This document shows, one piece after another, positions 8,302-16,900 of a stretch of 64,000 nt of DNA. Within the stretch, counting starts at the first letter, position 1, and each line of letters begins with the position of its first letter. The stretch lies in assembly GCF_014200305.1 (NCBI RefSeq), contig NZ_JACHBL010000001.1:1736001-1800000 (forward strand), written 5' to 3'. The notes below the pieces were generated by a model, which was given only the letters and a program-made list of their open reading frames with translations, did no database searches and was not told where the DNA came from. A program made the position numbers and the translations under genes. The DNA comes from Neomicrococcus lactis (GTDB taxonomy: Bacteria; Actinomycetota; Actinomycetes; Actinomycetales; Micrococcaceae).

Positions 8302-9717
8302 GTGACTGCCATCGATCTTTCCCCGTCTTTCAAGGCCTACGACGTCCGCGGAATCGTGGGTGAATCCATCACCGCCGAAACCGTTCGCGCCGTGGGCGCC
8401 GCTTTCGTCGACGTATTAAAGCTCGCCGGACAGACCGTTCTGGTGGGCGGCGACATGCGCCCATCCTCCCCTGAATTCGCAGACGCTTTCGCTGCCGGTG
8501 CTGTTGCCCGCGGCGCGAACGTCCGGATGCTGGGTTTGATCTCCACTGATGAGCTCTACTTCGCGTGCGGCACGCTCAATGCTGCCGGCGTGGTGTTCAC
8601 GGCTAGCCACAATCCTGCCCAGTACAACGGCATGAAGATGGCCAAGGCCGGTGCCGTTCCTGTCTCCTCTGACACGGGCCTCTACGAGATTCGGGATGCC
8701 GCTCAGGCTTACTTGAACGCTGGCGACGTCCCGACCGCCTCTGAAGGACCTCACGGCACCATCGAGAAACTCGACGTCCTCGCTGATTACTCCGCCTACT
8801 TGCGCGATCTCGTGGATCTTTCCGCGATTCGCCCGCTCAAGGTGGTTGTTGACGCCGCGAATGGCATGGGCGGCATGACCACTCCCGCCGTCTTGGGTGA
8901 CACGATCCTTCCTGCGCTTCCGCTCGAGATCGTCCCCATGTACTTCGAGCTCGATGGAACGTTCCCGAACCACCCGGCCAACCCACTCGAGCCAGAAAAC
9001 CTCCGCGATCTGCAGGCTGCGGTCAAGGAACATGGCGCTGACATTGGCTTGGCCTTCGACGGCGACGCCGACCGTTGCTTCGTCATCGACGAGAACGGCG
9101 ACCCCGTCTCCCCGTCCGCTATCACCGCCCTCGTGGCACGCCGCGAGATCGCTCGCGCAAAGGCTTTGGGCGAAGAGACCCCGGTCATCATCCACAACCT
9201 GATCACTTCCCGCGCCGTTCCGGAGCTCGTGGAGAAGGACGGCGGCCGCGCAGTGGTCACTCGTGTGGGCCACTCCTTCATCAAGGCCGTGATGGCAGCC
9301 GAGGGCGCAGTCTTCGGCGGTGAGCACTCGGCTCACTACTACTTCCGCGACTTCTTCAACGCTGACACGGGCATGCTCGCAGCAATGCACGTCCTCGCGG
9401 CCCTGGGCACGCAGGACCTGCCGCTCTCGCAGCTCGCTGACGAGTACGAACCGTACGTAGCCTCCGGCGAAATCAACTCCGAAATCCACGACAAGGACGC
9501 CGCTGTTGCGCGCGTGCTGGACGCTTGCTTGGGCCAGGACGTGGAGATCGAGACCATGGACGGCACCACGGTGTCCGCCGTGGATGGTTCGTTCTGGTTC
9601 AACTTGCGCCCATCCAATACCGAACCGTTCTTGCGGTTCAATGGCGAGGCCAAGGACCGCCAGACCATGGAACGCGTGCGCGATCAGGTCCTCGCCGTCG
9701 TCCGCAACGAAGGCTAA
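8302..9717 (+). CDS. manB: Phosphomannomutase/phosphoglucomutase
   Basis: 471 residues from GTG 8302. This start has AGGA eight bases upstream and TAGGAT seven bases upstream (leaderless or SD-led); the in-frame ATG at 8293 has neither. All alpha-D-phosphohexomutase landmarks are present: the phosphoserine loop TASHNPAQYNG, the Mg-binding loop DGDADR, the sugar-binding GGEHSAHYYFRD and the phosphate-binding RPSNTEPFLR. The enzyme interconverts hexose 1- and 6-phosphates and supplies GDP-mannose or UDP-glucose for cell-envelope glycans. Substrate preference cannot be read from the motifs; actinobacterial relatives are usually annotated ManB. It forms an operon with the next gene. Confidence 0.9.
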   Translation: MTAIDLSPSFKAYDVRGIVGESITAETVRAVGAAFVDVLKLAGQTVLVGGDMRPSSPEFADAFAAGAVARGANVRMLGLISTDELYFACGTLNAAGVVFTASHNPAQYNGMKMAKAGAVPVSSDTGLYEIRDAAQAYLNAGDVPTASEGPHGTIEKLDVLADYSAYLRDLVDLSAIRPLKVVVDAANGMGGMTTPAVLGDTILPALPLEIVPMYFELDGTFPNHPANPLEPENLRDLQAAVKEHGADIGLAFDGDADRCFVIDENGDPVSPSAITALVARREIARAKALGEETPVIIHNLITSRAVPELVEKDGGRAVVTRVGHSFIKAVMAAEGAVFGGEHSAHYYFRDFFNADTGMLAAMHVLAALGTQDLPLSQLADEYEPYVASGEINSEIHDKDAAVARVLDACLGQDVEIETMDGTTVSAVDGSFWFNLRPSNTEPFLRFNGEAKDRQTMERVRDQVLAVVRNEG

Positions 9718-9735
9718 AACCTCTAAGGAGCCCGC

Positions 9736-10275
9736 ATGACCGAGAATCTTCCCGAAAACCGCATCGCCGAGCTCAGTCCGTCCGCTATCGAGGACTTGGA
9801 TCGCGTGGTGGGCACCGCTATTGGCGTGGCCCGCGAGCAGCTTGAGTCTGTCGGCGCGTTCTTGCCGTTTGGCATCGCTTTGCAGAAGCCTGCGGATCCT
9901 GCCGCTTCCGCTTCTGAGGACGACGACGCAGCCCCGGCCGGGGAGCTTCGCTTGCTGGCCGTCCAGCCCACCGAGGCAGAGGACGACGAAGCCGACATCG
10001 ACGCGGACGAAATGCTGGCCGATCTCGTGGCCCTGATTCGCCAGCAAGAGGAAGCTTTTCTTGCCGTCGCTTTGGTCTCCGACGTCACGCTCCTGAACGA
10101 AGATCGGGACGCCATCCACGTCAATGCTGAGCACCGCGAAGGCGGCGCCGCAGGTGTGGTTTCTGCGTACACGCCACCTGCCGATGACTCGGCTGCAGAA
10201 GAGTCCGCTGCCGGTTCCTGGACCTTTGACGCCCCTCAGACGGAGACCGGCGTTCGCTTGGTCTGGGTTGACTAA
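9736..10275 (+). CDS. Hypothetical acidic protein downstream of manB
   Basis: 179 residues, starting 18 bases after the mutase stop with AAGGAG as ribosome site, so it is co-transcribed. The sequence is acidic with two Ala/Glu/Asp-rich loops (EDDDAAPAGE, PADDSAAEESAAG) between predicted alpha/beta segments (FLPFGIALQK, EEAFLAVALVSDV, AIHVNAEHREGGAAGV). No membrane segment or catalytic motif is visible. Not recognised beyond being a soluble actinobacterial hypothetical. Confidence 0.65.
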   Translation: MTENLPENRIAELSPSAIEDLDRVVGTAIGVAREQLESVGAFLPFGIALQKPADPAASASEDDDAAPAGELRLLAVQPTEAEDDEADIDADEMLADLVALIRQQEEAFLAVALVSDVTLLNEDRDAIHVNAEHREGGAAGVVSAYTPPADDSAAEESAAGSWTFDAPQTETGVRLVWVD

Positions 10276-10311
10276 GTCCGTTCCTGACAATTTTCGCGAG
10301 AGAATGGAAGC

Positions 10312-10776
10312 GTGAAACTCAACGCTTTCGGTGACGTGTGCCTGCGCACGCTCATGCTGTTGGGTGCCGATCCGGATGTCCAGCTCACCAGCAAGGAGAT
10401 TGCCGACGCCATCGGCATCCCCTACCACCACGTGAGCAAAGCCGTCCTTGAACTGCGCAATCGCGGCGCTCTTGACGTCTCTCGTGGCCGCCTTGGCGGC
10501 GCGCGCATCACGGAAACTGGCCGCAGGATGACGGTCGGGGAACTCTTGCGCAGCATCGATGTCCAGCCGGATATTGTGGAATGCGTTTCCGGAGATCACG
10601 CATGCCCGCTCATCGCTGGTTGTACATTGCGAACTGCTTTGAACCGCGCTCGTGAAGCTTTCTATAGTGAGCTTGATCACCTTTCAGTCGAGCAACTCTC
10701 ATCCAAAAACACCTTGAATCTCCTGCCCTTCCCTGCCATTAGGCCGCGCGAAGACGAGCATTCTAGCTCGCTTTAA
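10312..10776 (+). CDS. nsrR: Rrf2-family nitric-oxide-sensing repressor NsrR
   Basis: 154 residues from GTG 10312. Residues 1-75 form the Rrf2 winged helix (SKEIADAIGIPYHHVSKAVLELRNRG with wing GRLGGARI). Cys91, Cys98 and Cys104 (ECVSGDHACPLIAGC) are the three ligands expected for the NsrR Fe-S cluster, which is damaged by NO to release DNA. The next gene is the NO-detoxifying flavohaemoglobin, and a matching operator lies between them, so function is well supported. The start follows GAGAAT by 6 bases, possibly leaderless. Confidence 0.9.
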   Translation: MKLNAFGDVCLRTLMLLGADPDVQLTSKEIADAIGIPYHHVSKAVLELRNRGALDVSRGRLGGARITETGRRMTVGELLRSIDVQPDIVECVSGDHACPLIAGCTLRTALNRAREAFYSELDHLSVEQLSSKNTLNLLPFPAIRPREDEHSSSL

Positions 10777-10819
10777 GACACACAACGCAATACCGCTTCG
10801 CCCCCAATTTGCACTCAAC

Positions 10820-10836
10820 TTCTACGCGGAGTAGAA
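10820..10836. promoter_or_regulatory. Second palindrome in the hmp promoter
   Basis: TTCTAC-GCGGA-GTAGAA is a perfect 6-bp inverted repeat with a 5-base centre. It lies between a candidate -35 (TTGCAC 10809-10814) and overlaps a candidate -10 (TAGAAA 10832-10837), so a protein bound here would block the promoter. It does not resemble the NsrR site. Confidence 0.4.
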
Positions 10837-10846
10837 AATACTAAGA

Positions 10847-10869
10847 ATCTTGCATTCCCAATGCAAGAT
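10847..10869. promoter_or_regulatory. NsrR operator upstream of hmp
   Basis: ATCTTGCATT-CCC-AATGCAAGAT is a perfect 10-bp inverted repeat with 3-base centre. Its core GCATT-N3-AATGC has the same geometry as known NsrR sites. It sits just downstream of the presumed -10 box and 17 bases before the hmp start codon. Confidence 0.8.
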
Positions 10870-10886
10870 AAAAACAAGGAGTCAGC

Positions 10887-12071
10887 ATGCTTTCCGATAA
10901 GTCCCGCCCCATCATCGAGGCCACTCTGCCAGTCGTTGGCGAAAACCTCCCTGAAATCACCAAGCGTTTCTATGCGCGAATGTTCTCCGCTCGACCAGAG
11001 TTGCTCGACGGCGTCTTCTCACGCGCAAACCAGAAGAACGGCACCCAGCAGCAGGCACTTGCCGGCTCCATCGCCGCTTTCGCCACGACGCTCGTGAAGA
11101 ATCCGGGCACCCTCCCCGAAGAGGTACTGTCCCGCATCGCTCACAAGCACACCTCGCTAGGTGTCGTCGAAGAGCAGTACCCCATCGTGTACGAGCACCT
11201 CTTCGCAGGCATCGTAGAAGTTCTTGGCGACGCTGTCACCCCTGAGGTCGCCGAGGCGTGGAGCGAGGTCTATTGGCTCATGGCCGATGCCCTCATCAAG
11301 ATTGAAAAGGGCCTCTACTCAGAGCAGGCCAACAACAAAATGTGGGCAAACTGGAAGGTCACCGCGAAGGAAGAAACCGGCGAAGGCGCCTACATCTTCC
11401 GCCTCGAGCCTGCCGACGACACCCCAGTAACCATCGCCAAGCCAGGACAGTTCGTCTCTGTGCGCGTCCGTCTCGAAGACGGCCTCCGCCAGCCTCGCCA
11501 GTACTCACTCTCGGAAAGCATCTACTCCCCCACCGAGCGTGTATTCACCGTTAAACTCGACGAGGGCGGTGAGGTCAGCCCCTTCTTACACCGCAACGTC
11601 AACGTTGGCGACATCGTGGAACTCTCCAACCCCTACGGCGACATTATCCTCGAGGAAGAGGAAACCCGCCCATTGATTATCGCCACCGCCGGTATCGGCT
11701 GCACGCCAAGCGCCTCCATCCTCTCTGCACTTGCAGAGCGCAACTCGGATCGCGAAGTCTTAGTACTTCACGCAGACCGCCACGAAGGCAGCTGGGCACT
11801 CAAGGACCAAATGCTCGAGTCCATCGACAAGCTCCCGAATGCATCAATCAAGGTTTGGCTCGAGGACAAGAACGGTTCCGCTGAATCCTTGGAAGCGTTT
11901 GAAGGTTTCATGAATCTTGCCGACGTGCAACTCCCCGAGAACGCCAACATGGTTCTATGCGGCCCGCTCCCATTCATGCGAGCTGTCCGCTCCGCCGCCA
12001 TCGACGCCGGCGTTTCCGCCCAGCGCATTCAATATGAGGTCTTCGGTCCAGACCTCTGGCTGGCCGCCTAG
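10887..12071 (+). CDS. hmp: Flavohaemoprotein, nitric oxide dioxygenase
   Basis: 394 residues, the usual length, started at ATG 10887 after AAGGAG. The globin domain (1-145) has the proximal haem His88 in IAHKHTSLGV, Tyr98 in EEQYPIVYEH and the distal-pocket Phe44. The reductase half has the FAD-binding RQYSLS motif and the NAD-binding AGIGCTPSASIL and CGPLPFMRAV segments. The enzyme converts NO plus oxygen to nitrate in the cytoplasm using NAD(P)H. Control by NsrR is indicated by the adjacent gene and operator. A decayed partial copy lies at 13435-13970. Confidence 0.95.
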   Translation: MLSDKSRPIIEATLPVVGENLPEITKRFYARMFSARPELLDGVFSRANQKNGTQQQALAGSIAAFATTLVKNPGTLPEEVLSRIAHKHTSLGVVEEQYPIVYEHLFAGIVEVLGDAVTPEVAEAWSEVYWLMADALIKIEKGLYSEQANNKMWANWKVTAKEETGEGAYIFRLEPADDTPVTIAKPGQFVSVRVRLEDGLRQPRQYSLSESIYSPTERVFTVKLDEGGEVSPFLHRNVNVGDIVELSNPYGDIILEEEETRPLIIATAGIGCTPSASILSALAERNSDREVLVLHADRHEGSWALKDQMLESIDKLPNASIKVWLEDKNGSAESLEAFEGFMNLADVQLPENANMVLCGPLPFMRAVRSAAIDAGVSAQRIQYEVFGPDLWLAA

Positions 12072-12083
12072 TAGCTAGTTTTT

Positions 12084-12123
12084 GGGGGACGACGACGCCA
12101 CTCGGCTTCGTCGCCCCCCTTTG
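12084..12123 (+). terminator. Terminator of hmp
   Basis: GGGGGACGACGACGCC pairs imperfectly with GGCTTCGTCGCCCCCC (the 5-base GGGGG/CCCCC base is exact), followed by TTT. Its right half recurs at the end of the hmp pseudogene. Confidence 0.6.
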
Positions 12124-12166
12124 CGTTAAAAGAGCCTCCACTAAGCGGAAAACCGCTACGCTTGCA

Positions 12167-12502
12167 TCAATCCGAAGTGGCCCATACAAGTTTCCCAGGA
12201 TTGTTTACAGTCGGATCTTCGCCAAACAAACGATGGAATATTTCCATCGGTTCTAGACCTTTTCTCCCCAAATGATGATCTGTGGTCGATAGAAAAACTT
12301 CAAAAGACCCACTTTTGCATTGTGCGCGCGCCCACTCATATACCTCCCAGAAGTCTCGAGCTTGCGAAACTCGCCAGGTCTCCTGGCTTGGCATCGTCGA
12401 AATTCCAGAGTTCGTCCAAATTCGAACCCAATATGTTTCCTCTTCGAGGAAAACACCGGATCCGAAACCGGATCCGAGTGAGTCAAAAGATTCTATCTTC
12501 AC
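12167..12502 (-). CDS. Hypothetical protein in AT-rich region
   Basis: 111 residues from GTG 12502 (VKIESFDSLGSGFGSGVF), with AAAGG upstream as ribosome site; a longer frame from TTG 12541 overlaps that site. The protein is rich in Trp and Phe (YWVRIWTNSG, DFWEVYEWARAQ) and looks like a small folded soluble protein. No family recognised; the composition recalls contact-toxin immunity proteins but that is only an impression. Base composition is clearly more AT-rich than neighbours, consistent with recent acquisition. Confidence 0.45.
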   Translation of the reverse strand: MKIESFDSLGSGFGSGVFLEEETYWVRIWTNSGISTMPSQETWRVSQARDFWEVYEWARAQCKSGSFEVFLSTTDHHLGRKGLEPMEIFHRLFGEDPTVNNPGKLVWATSD

Positions 12503-12817
12503 AGGAACCACACCTTTCGTTCCACACCGTCGGGAAAACAAAATTACGAAACTATTGAAATTAGAAGAACTTCAGGACACTATCCGATGAAACGTATCAG
12601 GACAGGTCACATCTTTATCAGAGGGGGACGCATGTTGGGCAAGTAGGCGATAGGTTGGGCTTTACCCGCATTTCTACTAATTTACGGCGCTACTTTCGAG
12701 CAACCTGCGCATGCTGCAGTTATCAGTGTCTGTTCTGTCAAATCAAATTATCCGCATCCGTCAACGCACGTAAACGGAACTATAAACGCGGTAGGTACTA
12801 TTTCCTGCGACCGAAAC
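12503..12817. other. AT-rich intergenic stretch, no gene seen
   Basis: About 315 bases with only short, overlapping frames and no convincing start. Composition matches the AT-rich neighbours. Nothing else identifiable. Confidence 0.5.
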
Positions 12818-13225
12818 ATGGTAGAGATCTATCTGCGAACGACTCTTGTGAAAACCACCACTGGAGCGTCCTGGGCCGGGTCAGTATTCAATCAATTCGG
12901 CGCTAGATCAGGAAATAGTAATGCAGCGACTAGCTGCACCCAGGGTCCGGCCAGCTTCCAAACGAAAACGTACTACTCAATTACCTTCCCTTCCCCATCA
13001 ACTCCTAGTCACCAATCTGGCTGGGTAAATAGCTCCATCGTCAGCGTCGATTGCGGAGCAAATCGAATTGCAGGGCTGACTTCTGACGATTACCAGTCGC
13101 CGTATACCGGAGACAAGCAAGAAATCAATGAGACATCTAAAGAAGTAGTCATAACGGCGTCCGAATCTGTGACACCGTCTACTGCAACAAACCGTACTGC
13201 AAATGGACTAAGAGAATTCAATTAG
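12818..13225 (+). CDS. Doubtful ORF, Ser/Thr-rich
   Basis: 135 codons (MVEIYLRTTLVKTTTGASWAG). The product is rich in Ser, Thr and Asn with two Cys, as in secreted proteins, but has no signal peptide and no clear ribosome site, so it may be the remnant of a longer exported protein. Not recognised. It lies in the AT-rich segment between hmp and the hmp pseudogene. Confidence 0.25.
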   Translation: MVEIYLRTTLVKTTTGASWAGSVFNQFGARSGNSNAATSCTQGPASFQTKTYYSITFPSPSTPSHQSGWVNSSIVSVDCGANRIAGLTSDDYQSPYTGDKQEINETSKEVVITASESVTPSTATNRTANGLREFN

Positions 13226-13434
13226 CAAAGGCGTCGAAATGGATTCCGTCTTCTTGTGATCGTAGTGAGGTCTGAAAATAAGCCACTGCGTGAGTCTCTT
13301 CCAGAAACCGCTCTAAAGGTTCTGACTACCAATTGGTGCAAGAACTACGAAATGAGCCACGAGGGCGTGAAGTTGCCACAATCAACAACAATAATTCAGT
13401 GGAGCTTTGACGGTTAGCAACGCATCAGAGCAAT

Positions 13435-13970
13435 CAAGTGCGTTCGCCACGACGCTCGTGAAGAATCCGGGCACCCTCCCCGAAGAGCTAATGTCCCGCA
13501 TCGCTCACAAGCACACCTCGCTAGGTGTCATTGAAGAGCAGTACCCCATCGTGTACGAACACCTCTTCGCAGGCATCGTTAAAGTTTTCGGCGACGCCGT
13601 CACGCCGGAAATTGCCTAAGTCTGGAGCGAGGTCTACTGGCTGATGGCAAACGCCTGGAGCGAGGTCGACTGGCTGATGGCAGACGCAGTGATCAAGATC
13701 GAAATGGATCTCTGCGCGCAGCAGGGTAATGACAAAATATGGGCTGACTGGAAGGTCCCCGTGAAGGAAGAAACCGGCAAAGGCGCTTACATCTTCCGCT
13801 TCGCACCTGCCGATGACACCCCGGTCACCATCGCCCAGCCCGGCCCGTTCGTCTCCGTGCCCGTTCGCCTCGAAGCAGGCAGGCTACATGGTCCTCGAAG
13901 AAGAGAAAACCCGCCCACGGATCATAGCCACCGCCGGCTTCGTCGTCCCCCGCACTTTAAGAGGACCACA
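13435..13970 (+). pseudogene. Truncated, decayed copy of hmp
   Basis: From about 13435 the DNA matches hmp codons 64 onward (TTLVKNPGTLPEE, SRIAHKHTSLGV, EEQYPIVYEHLFAGIV). It stops at a TAA after EIA, then contains a tandem duplication of about 33 bases (two copies of a WSEVxWLMA segment), continues to VPVRLEAG, then jumps across a deletion and frameshift to LEEEKTRPRIIATAGF. A second deletion joins that point to the right half of the hmp terminator (CGGCTTCGTCG...). The haem domain start and most of the reductase are gone, so it cannot be functional. The high similarity of the first part indicates duplication of the resident gene or a close relative. Confidence 0.85.
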
Positions 13971-13974
13971 CAAT

Positions 13975-14520
13975 TTAGGCAGGCAGAGATTTGAGCTGCT
14001 TGAGCGTGGACTTGACCCATTTCAGCTCAGCCTCGAGCTTCACGATGGTGGCCTCTAGGGTAGCGGCCATCAAGAACGACCGGCGGTTTCCTGCACGCTG
14101 CGCGGCATCCCCTAGGGCGTCGCGCTCAGCATTGAATTCTGCAATCTCACGTTCGAGCACCTCCTGGCGCACAGCAAAGAGGGTTTCCAACTCGACGGCT
14201 TCGAGGTTGCCGGCATTGAAGACGCGAATCAAGAACGGCTCGCGTACCGTCTGCTTTTCATTGGGGCCCAAGAGCCACTCGCGAAGAACCTCACGGCCCT
14301 TGTCCGTGATGTGGTGCTCTTGGCGGTCCGGGAAGTTCACGCCGCGGACCACGTGCACGGTGGCGAGGCCTTCATCGACCATCGTGGCCAGAGTGCGATA
14401 CACCTGAGCCTTGTCCGCGCTCCAAAGATGCGAAATGGACGAATCCAGATGCTTCTTGAGGTCGTAACCGGTCATCGGTGAAAGTTGCAGAAGTCCCAGC
14501 AGGACATGATTGAGCGCCAC
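13975..14520 (-). CDS. PadR-family transcriptional regulator
   Basis: 181 residues from GTG 14520 (VALNHVLLGLLQLSPMTGYDLKKHL). The N-terminal winged helix (residues 5-90) has the PadR pattern LLGLL...GYDL, YRTLATMVDEGL and the wing RQEHHITDKGREVL. The C-terminal PF10400-type helical region (AVRQEVLEREIAEFNAERDAL) is the dimerisation part, making this the Vir-like long PadR subfamily. It usually controls its own gene and an efflux or detoxification gene, but no obvious target is adjacent. Longer upstream frames have no better ribosome site. Confidence 0.85.
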   Translation of the reverse strand: MALNHVLLGLLQLSPMTGYDLKKHLDSSISHLWSADKAQVYRTLATMVDEGLATVHVVRGVNFPDRQEHHITDKGREVLREWLLGPNEKQTVREPFLIRVFNAGNLEAVELETLFAVRQEVLEREIAEFNAERDALGDAAQRAGNRRSFLMAATLEATIVKLEAELKWVKSTLKQLKSLPA

Positions 14521-14612
14521 GGAACCATTCTGTCCCACATCTAGGTGCAAATACACCCAAGACACACCCGCGCATTCATCACCGCACCCTGCCCAAGTGA
14601 CCACAACGCAAC

Positions 14613-14640
14613 GATGCCCGGCCCCGAAGAGCCGAGCATC
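14613..14640 (-). terminator. Hairpin downstream of pckG
   Basis: GATGCCCGGC (14613-14622) pairs with GCCGAGCATC (14631-14640) with one mismatch. It lies 28 bases beyond the pckG stop. The T-run on the leftward strand is weak. Confidence 0.45.
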
Positions 14641-14650
14641 GTCGTCGTAC
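14640..14650 (-). repeat. Dispersed GTACGACGACG motif, intergenic copy
   Basis: Reverse-strand GTACGACGACG in the gap between pckG and the PadR gene; not protein coding here. Confidence 0.55.
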
Positions 14651-14667
14651 TAAATTCTTTGGCGGAA

Positions 14668-16509
14668 TTACTTCGCGCCCAAGCGTTCCTTCAAGCCTTC
14701 GAGTTCAGCCTGAAGCGAGGCGGGGAGGGAGTCGCCGAACTTCGCGAACCATTCCTCGATGCTCTTGAGCTCGTTAGCCCACTCGGAAGCATCGAAACGA
14801 GTGGCTTCTTGTAGCTCGTCTTCACTCAAGTCAAGACCCTCGAGGTCAAGCGCACCCGGAGCTGGGGTGAAGCCGATCGGAGTCTCCAGGGCCTCAGCCT
14901 TGCCCTCGATACGCTCGATAGCCCACTTGAGGACGCGGGAGTTCTCGCCGAAGCCAGGCCACGCGAAGCCTCCCTCAGCGTTGCGACGGAACCAGTTGAC
15001 CAAGAAGATCTTCGGCAAACGCTCCGGATTAGCCTTCTGGGAGATGCGTTCCCAGTGCGCCAAGTAATCGCCGGCGTCGTAACCGATGAACGGAAGCATA
15101 GCCATCGGGTCGCGGCGAACCACACCCACCTGACCGGCGGCAGCTGCCGTGGTCTCGGAAGAAAGCGTGGCGCCCATGAAGACACCGTTGGTCCAGTCGC
15201 GAGACTGGGTGACCAATGGGATGGTGGTCTTGCGGCGACCACCAAAGAGGATCGCGTTGAGTTCCACTCCATTTGGCTCGTAGTACTCCTTGGCGAGCAT
15301 GTCGATCTGATCGATCGGCGTGCAGAAGCGGGAGTTCGGGTGAGCAGCCGGCTCCTTGGATTCTGGAGTCCAGTCGTTGCCGCGCCAGTCGGTGAGGTGA
15401 GCCGGAACATCGTCCGTCATACCTTCCCACCACACGCCACCATCATCGGTGAGTGCAACGTTCGTGAAGATCGAGTTGCCCTTGGCAATACCGCGCATTG
15501 CATTCGGGTTGGTTGACCAGCCCGTGCCCGGAGCAACACCGAAGAGGCCAGCTTCTGGGTTCACGACGCGCATTTCGCCCTCGCGGCCCAGACGGATCCA
15601 GGTGATGTCGTCGCCGAGGGTCTCGGCCTTCCATCCCTTGATGGTTGGCTGAATCAAGGCGAGGTTGGTTTTGCCCGTTGCGGAAGGGAAGGAACCTGCG
15701 ATGTGGTACGCCTTTCCTTCAGGCGAGGTCAGGCGCAGGATGAGCATGTGCTCTGCGAGCCATCCCTCATCTCGAGCCATCACGGAAGCAATACGAAGCG
15801 CATAGCACTTCTTACCCAAGAGAGCGTTGCCGCCGTAGCCGGAGCCGTAGGACCAAATGGAACGCTCTTCAGGGAAGTGAACAATCCACTTCTCTTTGTT
15901 GCATGGCCAGGAAACGTCCTGCTGGCCCTCTTCAAGCGGTGCGCCAACGGAGTGGAGTGCTGGAACGAAGAATGCGTCCAGCTCCTCCATTTTGCGAAGA
16001 ACGTCCGTGCCGATGCGAGCCATGATGCGCATGGAAGCCACAACGTAGGCGGAGTCGGTGATTTCGACGCCGAACTTTGGATCATCAGCGTCGACGTGGC
16101 CCATGACGAAAGGAATCACGTACATGGTGCGGCCGCGCATCGAGCCATCGAAGAGGCTCGTGAGCTTGGCCTTCATCTTGGAAGGCTCCATCCAGTTATT
16201 GGTGAAGCCGGAATCGCGCTCATTCTCAGAGCAGATGAAAGTCTGTTCTTCGACGCGGGCCACGTCTGCAGGATCAGAGAAAGCTGCAAACGAGTTAGGG
16301 AACAACTCAGGGTTCAGTCGCGTCAGCGTTCCAGCGTCAACGAGTTCCTGCGTGAGCCGATCCCACTCTTCTTGACTGCCATCGACCCAATAGACCGAGT
16401 CAGGCTTGGTAAGTTGGGCAACCTCGTCGACCCATGCAGCCAATTTGGCATGGGTTGTGTGTGCCGCCCCTTGAGCGTCAAGGACTTGGTGATCGGAGCT
16501 CTCGCTCAT
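14668..16509 (-). CDS. pckG: Phosphoenolpyruvate carboxykinase (GTP)
   Basis: 613 residues from ATG 16509 (MSESSDHQ), preceded by GAAGGGAACG; an ATG five codons upstream would swallow that ribosome site. It converts oxaloacetate and GTP to phosphoenolpyruvate, the entry step of gluconeogenesis. Visible landmarks are the kinase loop [13 protein letters not shown], the nucleotide-binding [12 protein letters not shown] and the C-terminal [16 protein letters not shown]. The position normally held by the hyper-reactive Cys in FPSACGKTN is Thr here. The leader contains a long inverted repeat and a CRP/GlxR-like site farther upstream, which fits control by carbon source. Confidence 0.93.
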   Translation of the reverse strand: MSESSDHQVLDAQGAAHTTHAKLAAWVDEVAQLTKPDSVYWVDGSQEEWDRLTQELVDAGTLTRLNPELFPNSFAAFSDPADVARVEEQTFICSENERDSGFTNNWMEPSKMKAKLTSLFDGSMRGRTMYVIPFVMGHVDADDPKFGVEITDSAYVVASMRIMARIGTDVLRKMEELDAFFVPALHSVGAPLEEGQQDVSWPCNKEKWIVHFPEERSIWSYGSGYGGNALLGKKCYALRIASVMARDEGWLAEHMLILRLTSPEGKAYHIAGSFPSATGKTNLALIQPTIKGWKAETLGDDITWIRLGREGEMRVVNPEAGLFGVAPGTGWSTNPNAMRGIAKGNSIFTNVALTDDGGVWWEGMTDDVPAHLTDWRGNDWTPESKEPAAHPNSRFCTPIDQIDMLAKEYYEPNGVELNAILFGGRRKTTIPLVTQSRDWTNGVFMGATLSSETTAAAAGQVGVVRRDPMAMLPFIGYDAGDYLAHWERISQKANPERLPKIFLVNWFRRNAEGGFAWPGFGENSRVLKWAIERIEGKAEALETPIGFTPAPGALDLEGLDLSEDELQEATRFDASEWANELKSIEEWFAKFGDSLPASLQAELEGLKERLGAK

Positions 16510-16530
16510 ATCCGTTCCCTTCATTGGGTG

Positions 16531-16584
16531 AATACGTGTGCTATCGATGCTATTGCTGCCATCACAGCTATAACCACACGTATT
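16531..16584 (-). promoter_or_regulatory. Inverted repeat in the pckG leader
   Basis: AATACGTGTG (16531-16540) and CACACGTATT (16575-16584) are perfect complements separated by 34 bases, starting 21 bases before the pckG start codon. As RNA this could form a hairpin next to the ribosome site; as DNA it could be a divided operator. Confidence 0.4.
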
Positions 16585-16659
16585 GCCGTGAACTCAGACG
16601 AAATTGCACGCTTCGCACGGCTTAAACCGCGCAACTACGCAGGAAACAAGCCTAACGCA

Positions 16660-16675
16660 TGTGAGTAAGGTCACG
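16660..16675. promoter_or_regulatory. CRP/GlxR-like site upstream of pckG
   Basis: TGTGAGTAAGGTCACG matches the TGTGA-N6-TCACA consensus at 9 of 10 defined bases. It lies about 150 bases upstream of the pckG start. GlxR-type cAMP regulators control pck genes in related corynebacteria; function here is inferred. Confidence 0.5.
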
Positions 16676-16687
16676 TAGACCGGTCTA
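16676..16687. promoter_or_regulatory. 12-bp palindrome next to the CRP-like site
   Basis: TAGACCGGTCTA is a perfect palindrome directly abutting the CRP/GlxR-like site, between pckG and tRNA-Arg. Possible second operator. Confidence 0.3.
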
Positions 16688-16760
16688 ATAATGTTTCGCC
16701 ATGCTGTAACTTCCGCAGAATCTCAACGAAATTTGTTAAGAACGGGGCATAGAGCCCGAT

Positions 16761-16789
16761 TTGTGGAGGTGCGAAAACCTGTGTATAGT
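16761..16789 (+). promoter_or_regulatory. Promoter of tRNA-Arg(ACG)
   Basis: TTGTGG (16761-16766), a 17-base spacer and TATAGT (16784-16789), 33 bases before the tRNA. Confidence 0.65.
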
Positions 16790-16821
16790 TATTCGAGTTC
16801 GCCGGTCAGACCGGAGAAAAT

Positions 16822-16895
<74 letters not shown>

Positions 16896-16900
16896 CAGCA

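Noticed and set aside
8416-10680. A 754-codon open frame on the minus strand opposite manB, its partner gene and nsrR
   Set aside because: It is the antisense shadow of three well-supported genes; the codon bias of high-GC DNA keeps this frame open. Its product is low in recognisable motifs.
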